A stretch of DNA of 64,000 nt from Utricularia gibba (Eukaryota > Streptophyta > Magnoliopsida > Lamiales > Lentibulariaceae). The notes beneath the pieces are model-generated. The model was given only the letters and a program-made list of their open reading frames with translations. It ran no database searches and was not told the DNA's origin. Of the stretch, positions 36,040 to 48,053 are shown piece by piece; position 1 is the first letter of the stretch, and each line of letters opens with the position of its first letter. The position numbers and the translations under genes are program-made. The stretch spans positions 2,606,501 to 2,670,500 of the forward strand of contig NEEC01000014.1 in assembly GCA_002189035.1 (NCBI GenBank), in the 5' to 3' direction.

Positions 36040-37180
36040 CCTAACAGTTGGAGACTAGGGCAAAGAGGTATACGATGGTAAACGGAATTCTCTATCGAAG
36101 ATCCTTAGATGGACCCCTATTGAGGTGTATCGGGACAGAGCACTCTCAAGAACTCATAACCGATTTGCATGAAGGAGAGTGTGGCAGCCATGTCGGGATA
36201 CGATCCCTATGCAGAAATGCTTTAAGAAGCAGATATTACTGGCCAACTATGAGGTGGGATATTATTGAAATGGTGAAGAAGTGCAAGGTATGCCAATACC
36301 ATGCAAGCATACCAAGAAAACCGGTAAACATATTGGCCACTCTTCCACTCTCGTGCCTTTTTGATCGATAGGAGGTGGATATTATGGGGCCATTCCCCCA
36401 AACCTCGGGCCAAAGGACATTCGCCATCGTGGGAGTCGAGTATTTCTCCAAATGGGTAGAAGCCGAAGCCGTGGCAAAAATATCAGAAGAGACGGTTATC
36501 CGATTTCTATGGAGAAACATCTTCCTCCGATTCGGGATACCTCGAGAACTAGTAACCGATAATGGGACCCAGTTTGCTGGAGGGAGAATGGATGCATTCT
36601 TGGGTAAATATTCGGTCAAACATAACTTCACTTTGGTCTATCATCCTTAGAGCAATGGTCTCACAACGACAACAAATTGAACGCTCAGACAAGGAATGAA
36701 AACCAAACTTGAGGATTTCGGGGGGTCATGGGCAGACCAGTTGGATGAGGTGTTGTGGTCATATCGTACCACCCCTCGAACCACTATGGAAGAATCCCCC
36801 TTCTTATTGGTTTACGGATCGGAAGCAGTATGCCCAATCGAATTAACACTGAAGAGCTATAGGGTGGAACACTACGACGAAGAAGAAAATGTTGATTTGC
36901 GAAAACTGGAGTTGGAGCTATTGGAAGAAAAACGACAAAGTATTTATAGCCGACTTGGGGCTTATTAGAGAAGAACAGAAGAGAACTACAATAAGTCCAT
37001 TTCCCCAAGAGAATTTTCGGAGGGAGACTTGGTGTTCCGAAAGATTAGACCGCAATTGGGAAGGTCCTTATCGGATCTCAAGGGTGATCGGAAAAATAGC
37101 TTACCGTCTAGAACAGCTAGATGGCACAGAATTTCCAAGGTCATGGAATGCCTCGCATTTGAGAAAATTCTACGCCTAAC
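36040..37180 (+). pseudogene. Tat integrase region
   Basis: The HHCC zinc domain is visible (DLHEGECGSHVGIRSLCR, then CKVCQYH). The core has VDIMGPFPQTSGQRTFAIVG and LVTDNGTQFAGG, giving the two catalytic Asp; the expected Glu after YHP is missing (SNGLTTTTN) and two stops fall there. The C-terminal part runs to about 37180 after a stop at 36966. Confidence 0.85.
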
Positions 37181-37302
37181 TGACCCTATATCAATCTCTA
37201 TCACAGGATTACACAGGTCTCGGTATTTTCTCAAAACACTCAAGTGGCTATAAACTCCTCCAAAGCGGAAATGAATTAACGAAATCATAAGCCCTGGCCA
37301 AG

Positions 37303-38100
37303 TCATGTAAGTCCAGGCAAATCTTCTAACTCTGCACCCCTTGGTGGGCACAGCAAATCAGCTCGAGGCTCTCCCCGAAATATAAAATCCTCCAAACCCA
37401 AGGCCCCAGAGATAAGGGTAAGCCCTAGTACAACTCAGGCACCGGTTTCCTAAAACCGCACGCGTAAGCGCCGAAAAAGCTCTTAAGTGCAAACCTTACT
37501 GCCGAATCTCGAGGCGGCAAGAGCAACCAAAATAAATCTGCCTCTGATTAAAACTGCATGGTCTCGTCCTAAAGAGGGCCCCTTTGGATTGAGGAAGTTG
37601 TTCATCCCAAGAGGGATTCTGACCTACTTCCCTAGTAGCGGTTCAGCTCGCGTAAGGAAACATTAAGGCAAATGAAAAATTCAACTAAATGATCGGTAAA
37701 AGACACACAGCCTCCGGGTCATGTAGGCCTAGGTAAATCCCTCAAGTCTAAGCCCATTCTGGGCACAACAGACCGACTCGGGGCTCCCCCCCCCCCCCCC
37801 CAAAATATGTATCCTCTAAACCCAGACTCTAGTAACTAGGGTAAGTCCTGGTATGATATGAGAACCGGTTTCCCAAACCATTTGCGTAAGCTCCGAAAAG
37901 GCCCCGGAATACGGCTCTCGCTGCTAGACCTTAAAGCTGCAAACACGCTCAGAGCAAATCTGGCTCTACCCTGAACAGCGTTGATCTGGCCAGAAGAGTC
38001 CCTATTCGAATTGAGAAAGCAACTCAATCTACGAGAGATTCCGACTTACAACTGCAGCGAATACTTAGGCACAAAATCCCAACTAAGTAACTAGCAAACC
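37303..38100 (+). repeat. Two-copy tandem repeat, about 390 bp per unit
   Basis: Unit 1 (about 37303-37698) and unit 2 (about 37717-38100) share in order: catgta-ag/gcc, taa(g)ccc...gggcacaaca-like, cga(c)tcggggctc, aaatat, ccaaaccca, gggtaagtcctggta, aaccggtttcc, gcgtaagc(g/t)ccgaaaa, cgaattgaga-like and acaactaa(a/g)t. Unit 2 carries a C16 run at 37786-37801. Tandem repeats in this position are known for Tat elements and can seed satellites. Confidence 0.7.
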
Positions 38101-38267
38101 ATCTGATAAAATTGGAATGATAGATGAGAAGCAAAAAGCAATGTGCCAAAATTAGGAAAATGAAGGAAGGAATTCCAAATCGGGACCCCAAAATATCCAA
38201 AAGCCTCAAATCGGGGACAAAAATGTTAGCTTCAAGGGAGCGAAGGAAAAGAAAAAGAAACTAAAGT

Positions 38268-40330
38268 TTAGGAGGAGGAGGGACCAGTGGGAGGACCAAC
38301 GGAGGGGCCAACATGTCCCTCCATTCTTGATCTCAGCTTGACTTCGTTCTCTCGACCGATCCTCGCTCGAATGAGCGCTATTAGACGCTCCTGATCAGGT
38401 TCAAACCCAAATTCGGGAGCAGGGTAAGTGTCCGCGATGGCGTCCAACATATTCTCATCCTTCGTCAAGGGATTGATTTTATCGAAGCACGGATCCATGA
38501 TTGATAATCCGAATTCTCTACCAATTTGGCACCTTTGCCGGTATAGCAGCAAGGCAATGAGGTCCCCGACGTAGATGTCAGACAGCTCTGAGAAGTAGGC
38601 CGAATTGATAAAGTCTTTCAAAAGCCTCCCTCTAGCTGCCTCTTGATTGAGCAACTCGGCTTCCAAGGCCGAAACATGATCCTTGGCTTGTTTCAACTCT
38701 GCCTCCGCTTCCTCAAATTGCACTTTGAAGCTCTCCTTCTCAGAATTGGCATTGTCGATCGTCTTCCCCATTTCATTCACCAAATTCTGCAACTCCTCCC
38801 GGTGGGTACTCTTTTCGAGAATGCTTCTCTGAGCGCTTCCTTCCTCTCCCAATGACTTTATCTTGGCATCCTGCGCCGTAACCTGGGCCCGAAGCAGACT
38901 CCATTTCTTTGGCCATTCCCCACCCAAAGGTTAAGGCCTGAGAAAAAGATCGTCAAGTCGGATACCGACTAAGTATGATCCCGGGAAAGAAGAAAAGTAG
39001 TTGCCGAATTCCCTTGAGTATAAGTTCGGGCTGAGCTCCCAAGACATTCGAAGTTGCCTCCTCTAAGGCCCTTGCAGCTCCGGTGGAAATGAAGATGGTG
39101 GTAGGGCAGGATCCTCTCTTATCTCGATCGGAGGAGTGGGACTCCTTTCTGCATCATTCGAAGAAGCCGATGTTGAGGCACCAACTGAAATGGGCCTCAT
39201 GCCGAGAGTTGGACCCTCTGTAGGTATTAGTGAGGGAGATAGTCTCCTTTTCCCTTTTTCTGAAGCCGGGGGAGGGTTCAGCTCCCGAGTCTCAAGAACC
39301 TCAACTACCTGATCTCCTTCCGCAATCAAATCGGTAACATCTGGCTGAACTTTAGGGGAACCAGCCTAGAGGAAGAGGTAAAGGGGTCAGAATCGGAAAC
39401 CGGAGGTCAAAAAACGGGATACAAACCTGTGAGGAAGGGGTCACCTCAGGCTCTCACATTCTCTGCATCTCAGCTGAAAAACGAGCCATCACCGAGTCCT
39501 CTAGGGCACTTCTTCGGGCCATCTCTTCAATTGCAAACAAAAACCGGGAAAGCAGTAAGGCATCATGCCAAGTCTGAAATTCGGAAAAATAACACCTAAC
39601 TACCTCTCTGCCTCTTAGAGCGTTTAGGGGCAAGCGCCTTAACCCTTTTCTTTTTCTTGGGAGCTATGAGTTGAGTAGTAGGGGGAATCAGAGATGAAAC
39701 AGGAACGATAGGGAGATTCAGAGGAGAATTAGGAGGAAGAGTCGATAAATCGGTACCTTCGGAGGACACAATATCGGGCCAATGAGAATCATGAGAACGA
39801 CCGATAATACCCGATCTCTTCAATGATTCACCCGAAAACATAAGGGCACGAGATTCGAAGTGGATAGAACCCCCGGCTAAGTCTCTCGTAAAGAACTTCA
39901 CAGGATTCGGAAGAAGACCGGTATGCACCAAAGAGCTTTACTCTAAAAGGCGTCGGGGATCCTTTGGAAAATTCTACCGAAAACCCAAAGGAGGCGCCAC
40001 CCAAACGAAAGAAGACCACCAATCATGGTGGGTACCGGGGGCTTTTACGACAAAGTGAGGATTATCCTCAAATCGGTGGAACTGGAAATGAGATCGGCCA
40101 TCCATGGGGGATTTTGCTTTACGAAGAACTATTTTGAAACGCTGAAGAAAGTCTACCAGAGTCATCGCTGGATCCATACCAGCCAAATAGAACAGAAAGG
40201 TAGTGAAGCAGAAAATGGAATTTGGCGCAAGGCAGTAAAGCGGGATTGCAAAAGTGTGAAGAAAGTGGAGTATCAAAGGATGAAGAGGGAAGCATAAACC
40301 GCTTTTAAAGTAGGCCAAAGGAATCGCCAA
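38268..40330 (-). CDS. Antisense coding unit inside the Tat element, probably spliced
   Basis: Opposite to gag-pol, minus strand open blocks at 40330-39974, 39931-39596, about 39540-39460, 39329-39063 and 38927-38268. They have sensible protein composition: YFKSGLCFPLHPLILHFLHT, then ALAPKRSKRQR as a basic stretch, MARRSALEDSVMARF, and a final coiled-coil block (AEAELKQAKDHVSALEAELL). Possible splice sites border them: KRQR then GTAGTT at about 39600, CTCTAG at about 39363, and TTTCTCAG at about 38938. The last block ends with a stop and reads 219 residues without a break, better kept than gag-pol. Antisense genes of this kind are reported from Tat relatives; the function is unknown. Splicing is inferred; frames in the first two blocks overlap and one shift is possible. 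Confidence 0.55.
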
Positions 40331-40947
40331 ACTGCAAGGAGGGAGCAGACTCTCACCTGACCCCTAAGGGATTTTAGTATCCCGGGCATGGGAGACGATA
40401 TACTCGTTCGGAATTGAATACCGGATGCGAAGAGATGGGATATATATATCACTGGACCTTCTACTCATTTTCGGAGAGACAATGGACGAGCCTAACCCAG
40501 GGACAGAGCGAAAAAAGGTATAAGAGAGGAGATTAGGAAAAGAGGGGGACTCCGGCAAGACCAAAAAAAGCGAATGGGAAGAGAAAACGCGGACTAGTAC
40601 TTGAAAATGCACGGTTTCTGACAGTTTTCACGACGGCGGCAATGGCAGATGAGCGCAGCGGAGCACGGACGACGCTAAAATGTCACGAGTCAACAGAAGA
40701 AGCAAAGGGGAGAAGTGACGAGAGGAGCGCATACTTATAGAAAAGGTACTCGGAAGACGAAATGATGCGACGTTTGAGGTGTCCAGAATGAGCGGGAAAA
40801 AATGTGGCATGATCAGGAGGTGACACATGGCGAGGAAATCGTGCTAAATGAGTCTGAGATTCACCCCTGGGAAAGCGGTACATCCGAAACCGGTATGGTT
40901 GTAGTTCTGATCCACCGACTAGCCTTGAAAAGGCCAATGTCGGTAAA

Positions 40948-40961
40948 TCAGAGGGGCTGAA
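40948..40961 (+). promoter_or_regulatory. Polypurine tract before the Tat 3' LTR
   Basis: AGAGGGGCTGAA just upstream of the 3' LTR start, the expected position for priming plus-strand DNA synthesis. The same tract recurs in the older copy at about 43760. Confidence 0.6.
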
Positions 40962-41489
40962 TGATAGGGTATAAATCGTCTTAGGATAATCAGCTTCTGA
41001 AAGGCTGCCAAAAGGAGCTCTGACGGGATAACGCCAGTCGACAGACCGATGTATGTCAGAAATCTGACAGCGGTGGCCGTATGGCACAGTCTGAAAAGCA
41101 GCCGAATTACGGCAGAGCAGGCGGCGGATATCTGAAAAGCAAGATCACATAGCAGGCGTAGAAAACAACCGACGTCTACAGAATTCAGGACTCGGTCCGA
41201 TTAACCTCTTCTATAAATAGAAGAAATCATAACGGAAAAAAGTTTCGACCCTAAGCCTCCCAACCTGTACCTTTCTTCACCATCTCCATCTAGTAAAGAC
41301 TTTCTCCAGTGAGCTCTGATAGCTCCATGGTTTTTCCATCCTTCGGTAGCATAAAAACCTCCGCCCACCTTTATTTCTGTTGATCAAATCGAACAAATTG
41401 CCAAAAAGCATACATAGGTGTGATATCTCCAGCTGCACCTATAACCCAAAAATCGGCTCCATCTCGAACACCGATTTTCACCCATAACA
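40962..41489 (+). repeat. 3' LTR of the Tat element
   Basis: Begins TGATAGGGTATAAATC and ends CCCATAACA; aligned partner of 31210-31749. Confidence 0.92.
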
Positions 41490-41494
41490 GTTGG

Positions 41495-43230
41495 GTGGTA
41501 TACATTCTCATGATCTCATCAAAAGTATTTCGAGCAAATCCACCAGATCCCTCCAAGATTTGGGATGAAGATATCATAGGGGTGACAATACATTCAATGT
41601 GTAATCCTGAATAATCTCATTTTTCAATTATTCAACTATTTCATTTTATCAAGTTCAATGTTATCTAGATTAGTCAAGAGTTATATGTTTCGATGCAACA
41701 TGTTATTTGTAACAAGTAGTTTTGCTGGTTGGTTAATTGGTTACATTCTATTGATGAAATTGCTTGGGCTGATATTTATCTAGATATTACAAAATAATTC
41801 TATTAGATCGAATAAGTACATTAGGTCTAATGAGTAACTTGGATTAGAATTCATTAATTTTATGAAATATAAATTAGAGATCGCTTTCAAAATAAGCAAT
41901 CAGAATTGGAAGGCTAAAGAGAGAGAGAGAGGCTTATCACCCACACCTCAAGGAATCTCACCATCATTTGCCCGAGTAATGATATACTCATCAGAGACCT
42001 AGTTGATGTTGAATCAAAACTAGTCATATCTGGGTACTTTACACGTTAAAATAAGGAATTAGGTGAGGTAAAATAGGTAAAAGTATCAAAATTAGTGTTA
42101 GTAAATTTAATGTGAATAAAAACATTTTATGAGTCTATTTTGTATTGATTTTCTTGTTATGGTGAACTCACTGTTCATCTAGGCCAAAAAACGATCAGCC
42201 TATTTGGGGTGGGCCATGTATTTTGACCACTCTATGCAGTATTTATTAGTCCAACGGCAAAATAGGAATTACGCATCTGCATGCGCGAGGAGATAACACT
42301 ACCAGTGGGAAAAATGGAATGAGGAGAAGCTAATCCTCCTCAAGGCACGCAACAGGGGCAAGCATGATCAAGTAGAGAGAGAACGGAGATTTCAAATGCT
42401 GGGAGAGGTTTTTCCGGTGAGTTTGAACCAGTTTCAGGGAAGAAGATGAAGGAGGGATAGTTACAACGCAACACTGGAACTCAACTCCAGCACCTAGAGC
42501 CATGAAGAATAGACATATGTTTGTGTGAAGAAGATGATGGAAGCAATTCTAGAGTGACACTGAAATCACCTCCATCGCCCAGAATGGTTGTAGAGCACTT
42601 GGAAACTTCCTAGTGAAGCTTTAGAACTAGCATGACGAGAAGAAGAAATTGATGTGCACACACGAACAGATTTAGAGAACCGAATGAACTTTTTATTTTC
42701 TACCTTTTATTTCCACATTTTTGCAATTTGATGTGTTTAGTTCACTTAACATTTTCTGTCGATCCTACATCTTATTTGAGTGTTTGCAACTTAACATGTT
42801 TTTCTTCATCATGTTCTTTAATATTTTTAAGTGTGAATTTGAATAGTAATTGTAGCATGTTTAGATTATCTTTTAAGCATGGTTAATTTTTGTATTAAGT
42901 GTAATGGCTACTTTTAAACTTCAAGAAATGCTGATTTACATATTATGTTGTTTGTCTTTAGTGTAGAAATCCATTTGAGAATTTTAGTAATTTCCTTAGA
43001 GCAGAGACCTACTACTTGGCAAAAACCTCTTGTTTAATCGTGCTTGCACATAGGATTTACAAATGACACCATTTGTTCCCTGTGGATCGACCTGAACTTG
43101 CCGCTATAGCATTATTTTTCTTTGTGAATGTGATGTAGAATGTTTGTTTAGTTTTATAAATATTTTTTGATGGAGAAAACATTTAGATATGCGACACCTT
43201 TAGAATTGTCCTTCTATCACAAGTATTGAT
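41495..43230. other. Interval with a weak gypsy LTR remnant
   Basis: No coding region. A segment at about 43075-43125 (ccctgtggatcgacctgaac and following ttgccgctata) resembles the 3' part of Tat/Athila LTRs, so an old LTR probably lies around 42650-43130; its ends are not visible. Confidence 0.45.
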
Positions 43231-44447
43231 ATTAGATGGGGGAGACGTTTAGTCCACTGGATCTCTTAACCATCTTGGATATCCGAATTAGAAAGAGGGG
43301 AAAATCCAAAAAAAGAGCAAAAACCTTAATAATATATTGAAATCAGAAAATTAGATTAAACCTAGGAGGTCTCTAGAAATCCCAAAAAAAATTTTTAGAA
43401 AGCAGATGAAATGACAAAAAGAACTGATGAATACCTAAAAGTTTGTAGATTTCGGTGAGATATTGTTGATGGTGAACAGTGAAAGCAGAGGATTTCAGCA
43501 AGCGGTAAGAACGGTGTGATAATAAATGAGGGCGAAAGGAGTTATTTATTGGAGGCTTCTCGAAATGTGAAATAGCATGGGTAGTTAAGATGCCTAAAAA
43601 AATTGGCTAGAAAAATGTGGCAATCCTTGGGAATGATACATGGTAAAGAGGAGAGGAAAATTACCAAAAACATGACTTTAGTAAATGAGTGCAATGCAAA
43701 TTGGAATTTTGAGAATTTTGATCCATCAATTTAGCACATGTGTTAATCTCAACAAATCAAAGGGGCTGAATCATGGTATTAGAAACTGGTATGGCACATG
43801 GAGTTGGTAAAAAAGACAATGAGTACCCTTCCTAAAGATAAGGAGTTATGGGGAGCAAAAATCGGATGCCATTATCGCATCGAATAAAAAATCTGAGCAG
43901 ATCCCAACTAGATTGTGGAAATCAGCCATGGGAAGAGAGGATCTGATAGATCGGTGCTGGACGACATTGGTTAAGAGCATGAATCAGACTTTGAGACTCC
44001 ATAAATCGGATGTCTGCATACAGGGACAGAAATAGGATAATGTCAACCCTCGGTCATTTCAGTAGAATCTGAAAAGCAACCGACTTGCAGGATTATAGAA
44101 CAAACAATGGTTATTTGTCAGTAGGACTATATTTGCAGTCAACATACATATTAGGTACATAAAGTAGTTGACACTCATATGAATCGATTGGCTTAGTTTC
44201 CTCTTTAAATAAAGAAACATTTGAAGAGAAGTATTTTTCATTCCTCACATCCTTTGTAATCCTTCCTCTTTCTTCTTAGTAAAGCTTATTTCTTCGGTGA
44301 GCTCCCCAATTCCAAGTTTTCTATCCCAACAGTTTCCACGTTAAAACTCTCGACCTTAATTTTCGCTTTATCGTTAACAAAGATTGATCCGCTATGAAAT
44401 CAGATTTTTACATAGTGCGGATTTTCTACCATAACAAGATATAAAAT
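43231..44447 (+). mobile_element. 3' end and LTR of an older relative of the Tat element
   Basis: From about 43231 the sequence follows the region just before the 3' LTR of the complete element (shared: aaaatgtggca, gtaaatgagt, aatcaaaggggctgaat). From about 43770 an LTR-like region follows, with a promoter-like ctctttaaataaagaaac, ttcttcttagtaaagctt, cggtgagctcc, and the end taccataaca at 44447, matching the layout of the younger LTR. It is much more diverged and AT-enriched, so it is an older, truncated insertion of the same family. Confidence 0.6.
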
Positions 44448-47400
44448 ATACGAAAAGGTAAGAAGAAATATGACCATTGCTGACATATTTTGTTCCTTCT
44501 TTTGCAAATAAATTACCGATATCAATTACATTCAGAATTGCATCAATTACTTTTTTTTCAAAGAAAAAAATTAATTTAGATAATTCTGGTATTGAAGAAA
44601 TAAAAGCTGCTCCATAAAAGTGATTGGAAAAATTATTTTATTTGAAAATGCATCTCCATTATTGTGCGATTCTGAAATTTATTGGTTTTGGAAGACCCGA
44701 TTTCAAACTCTTTACTTCACAATTGGTGGATTATAGACAATGGATAAATCTCGGCAATCAAGAAAAGGTAACTAAAAATGATTATGGTCAATGATGAAAG
44801 AGAAGTATCTCATTTTGGCATTGAAGAAATGTATTTATATGGGGCGGATAATGTAGAATGGTTTCAAACTTGGGTTTCATATTGCTTTGGATTGTTTGTA
44901 AAAATCACTCTACAATCAATTTTAATAAAATTAAAAATTCCAATGTAATGAGAATTCATATAAGTTTGGAAAAATATTACTACAAGTATAATACTTAATA
45001 GTAATATTGAAACATATAATTACCTTAATAAAACCTATTCACCATTTTGTAGTTATTGTTACTGTTTTTTTTATATCATTCTATCTAATTCATGTCTCAT
45101 TTATTAATCGTTTTCATACATTCCATTTTGATTTTAGTTTACCATATTTGTTTTTCAACTGTTCATAATCATAATTCCTTACACCTTGTGAACTAAATTC
45201 AAATATAACCCTTTATCATGGACTTTGGGAAAATGACCATTCAACCTATTGTCATTATCAACTTTCTCAACAAACAGCTAAATCAAAATCTCAGTAACCA
45301 AATCATTCCATTGTGTCATTTCACTACCATGCTTAGTTTTATGTTTTTAAATTTTTGTCTTACAATAGCTAGAAACAAAAAAAAAAAAAACTCATAATAC
45401 TTTAATCACCATCCAACACCTCTTAACTTGTTCACAAGAGGAATGCATATGAAAATTAACATTGAGAAATTCACAAGATGAAAGCATACAATGGTACCAA
45501 CAAAAGAACCCAAGACTTGCACAACCAAAATGGATAAATGCTAGCAACTCAAAAAAGCATTGCATTAGTTCAACGAAAAATGACCCATGGAGGAGAAAGA
45601 AAAAGAAAATTCTTACTTTGATCCTTAAAATCTGATAATTGATTTTTGTTACTTATATTTATGTTTTTTCGGGTTCAATTAGATGAGTTTTGCATACTTT
45701 TTATCTCACTTTTTCTATATTTTTAGGAAAAATTTTATATTTTTATACCGCTTTGATCTTTTGGGATATAAAGTGTATTTTGTGATTTTTCAAGACATTT
45801 TTTGTATAATTTGGAGGATTTGCGAGTTAATTTTGGTGGAAGCAAAGATTTGGTCTATCTTGATGAATACTCAATTAAAGATTTTCGGATAATATAAGAT
45901 TTGGAAAATTTAGATCTTATCCTGTCAGATTTGTATCAAATCTTAGATGATTCGGATGGAAGATTTGATATGAGCTCATAAAAAAAATCCGATAAATCCT
46001 CATTATTATATAAAGATCGGGAACCCGAAGATCACGAAAGGAGAGTCAATTTAGGATTTAGAGTCGAGTCCATCATGTTTTGGATTCCTTTCCTTTCGTT
46101 TTTCATTAACTTTTGTTATTTAAAGTCGAACATGCGTGTGCGAGTACTTGCTACTGAGAATCTGCGGTGAAGCATTGTTTGCGCAAGTCCTATACATGTG
46201 AGTGCCTTGCTATGTTTTTTAGCATTTAATTTGAGGTTTGATTCTGTTTTTCAAAACGTTTTATTTTCCAACGTGATCTTTAGTACCATATAACCCTAAG
46301 GGAGTATTGGAGAATCAAAGATTAGCCTCAAGTAATTAAAGAAAAGGGCTCAATCTGACATCGTTGGTAAGACATATTTTATCTAATCTGTATACGAGGT
46401 GAGAGGTGTAGGGGTAGATTTGAAGGTATAGAAAACATGAATTATCACAAAAGATAAAATAGCTCTAGTGACATGGTTGATTCCATAATACCATAAAACA
46501 AGAGATAGTGTTATAATGATCATCGAGTAGCACTATTTTAGAATAACCCTCTCCAAAACTTGTGCAAGCAGGTTAGTCTTCAAAATTTATACACACACAA
46601 AGATGAGTTTTAAGTAAGGTGGATTTTAGATCTAAGTCTATTTTTCTTATTGTTTTTAAACCATTTTTTTTTATTTTCAGTTTTTTTAAATCTTTGTTTG
46701 AAAAGAAAATTCTAATAACAATTCTTTGTAGATATGATATTATTTTATTACTTTGACGGTTTCTGTGCACTTACAGAATTAACATCAAAATCAATGATTC
46801 TTGTGTTGTTGATTGAAAATTTGTAAAACTTTAATCCATATAAGTAGAATGAATTTTTGATAAAGTAGAATGCAAATTAGTATTTATGTTAAAAATAGTA
46901 TTAATTATAATTATGTATTAACGAATGGGTATAATAATAAATTCATTTTTCAAAATTATTTTTAAAAACACAATTCTATATAAGAAGCTACACATCTAAG
47001 CTTTATAAAGAATTGAATTTATTCTCAAAAACCAATTTTTATAAAATAGAATTAGATATATATTTGGAAAGTATAGTTAATTCTACTAGAATAAAATTGA
47101 TTTTAATAAAATAGAATGTGTTTTCAAAGGTAGCTCAAATCTCCACTGTTGTTGAAATTCTTTAGATGCACTTGTTCTTGTCACCTTCAAGTTATAATAA
47201 CTTTCTTTATATGTGAACATTCTCAGCTTTCTTTTTTTTTTTCGAGTTATCATTTAATATCTTTTTATTTGCTTTCGTAAATCTTGCGAGAAAGCAGCTT
47301 AATATTGTAGGACAAATACTAAAAACACAAACTACTTCAAAAACCCGTAACAACAAGTGTCCTCAGTCAAACAAATTGATTCACGATCATCTTGATCTCA

Positions 47401-48053
47401 AATTCTAGTGATAGCCACAAAAACAATATATCTAAATCCAGTTTCACAGATTGAGCCAACTCCTAAACATGGGCCAATAGTCTGCTAAAGGCTCAAAAAA
47501 GGATAAATTCATGTTAAAAATTTCAGAAATATTTTGTTTTAAAAAAGACGAAATCCGGAATTTATAAAGTTGAAACTTGAAAGTACAAGTTCTACCTACC
47601 GGTCTCCGAAACACAGTTATTTGATGGATGTGTCCGAGCTAGAAACGTGGGGCTGGAATGGCCCGACGGCGCCCTTTCGGAAGCTTTTTTTTTTTTTTTT
47701 TTTTTTTCGCAACTATTTCCAAATCTTTAATAACTATTTTATATGAATTATTCTTTATATTCCGAAATGGAGAGAGACGTGAGGAGGGTTTTGTGTCGTT
47801 TCAAGTAATAATTCGGTCCACACAACCCGGTTAAAAGAACGAGAACCGGACACAACAACAACACACTCGAAAACAACTAAAATCCAGCTGCTGTATCCTG
47901 CATTGACCAAACAAACAAAAGGGTTGCACCCCACCACCGTGACCAGTCAGTCTTCTCTTTCATGTTTCTCCACGTTTCTGCAGAGTGACATTCAGACAAA
48001 ACAACACAAGTGAAACCCCAGTGTTAATTCGTTAAACACAAACACCTCTGGTG
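44448..48053. other. AT-rich gene-free interval
   Basis: No protein of a known family. A promoter-like tattatataaagatcggg near 46006 followed by gcgtgtgcgagtacttgcta suggests another decayed LTR around 45600-46250, but no ends were found. A T-run of over 20 lies at about 47686-47707. Confidence 0.45.

Larger units (their letters stand above)
31205..41494 (+). mobile_element. Tat-type Ty3/gypsy retrotransposon, complete in structure, broken in coding
   Basis: LTRs at 31210-31749 and 40962-41489 with target-site duplication GTTGG on both sides (31205-31209, 41490-41494). Internal order gag, protease, RT, RNase H, second RNase H, integrase is that of gypsy elements, and the second RNase H places it in the Tat group. 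Behind integrase are a two-copy tandem repeat and an antisense coding unit, also known for Tat relatives. Many stops and frame changes, a changed RT catalytic Asp and a lost integrase Glu make it non-autonomous. The two LTRs differ mostly by C/T and G/A changes, consistent with methylation-driven decay; by eye about nine bases in ten agree. Confidence 0.93.
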
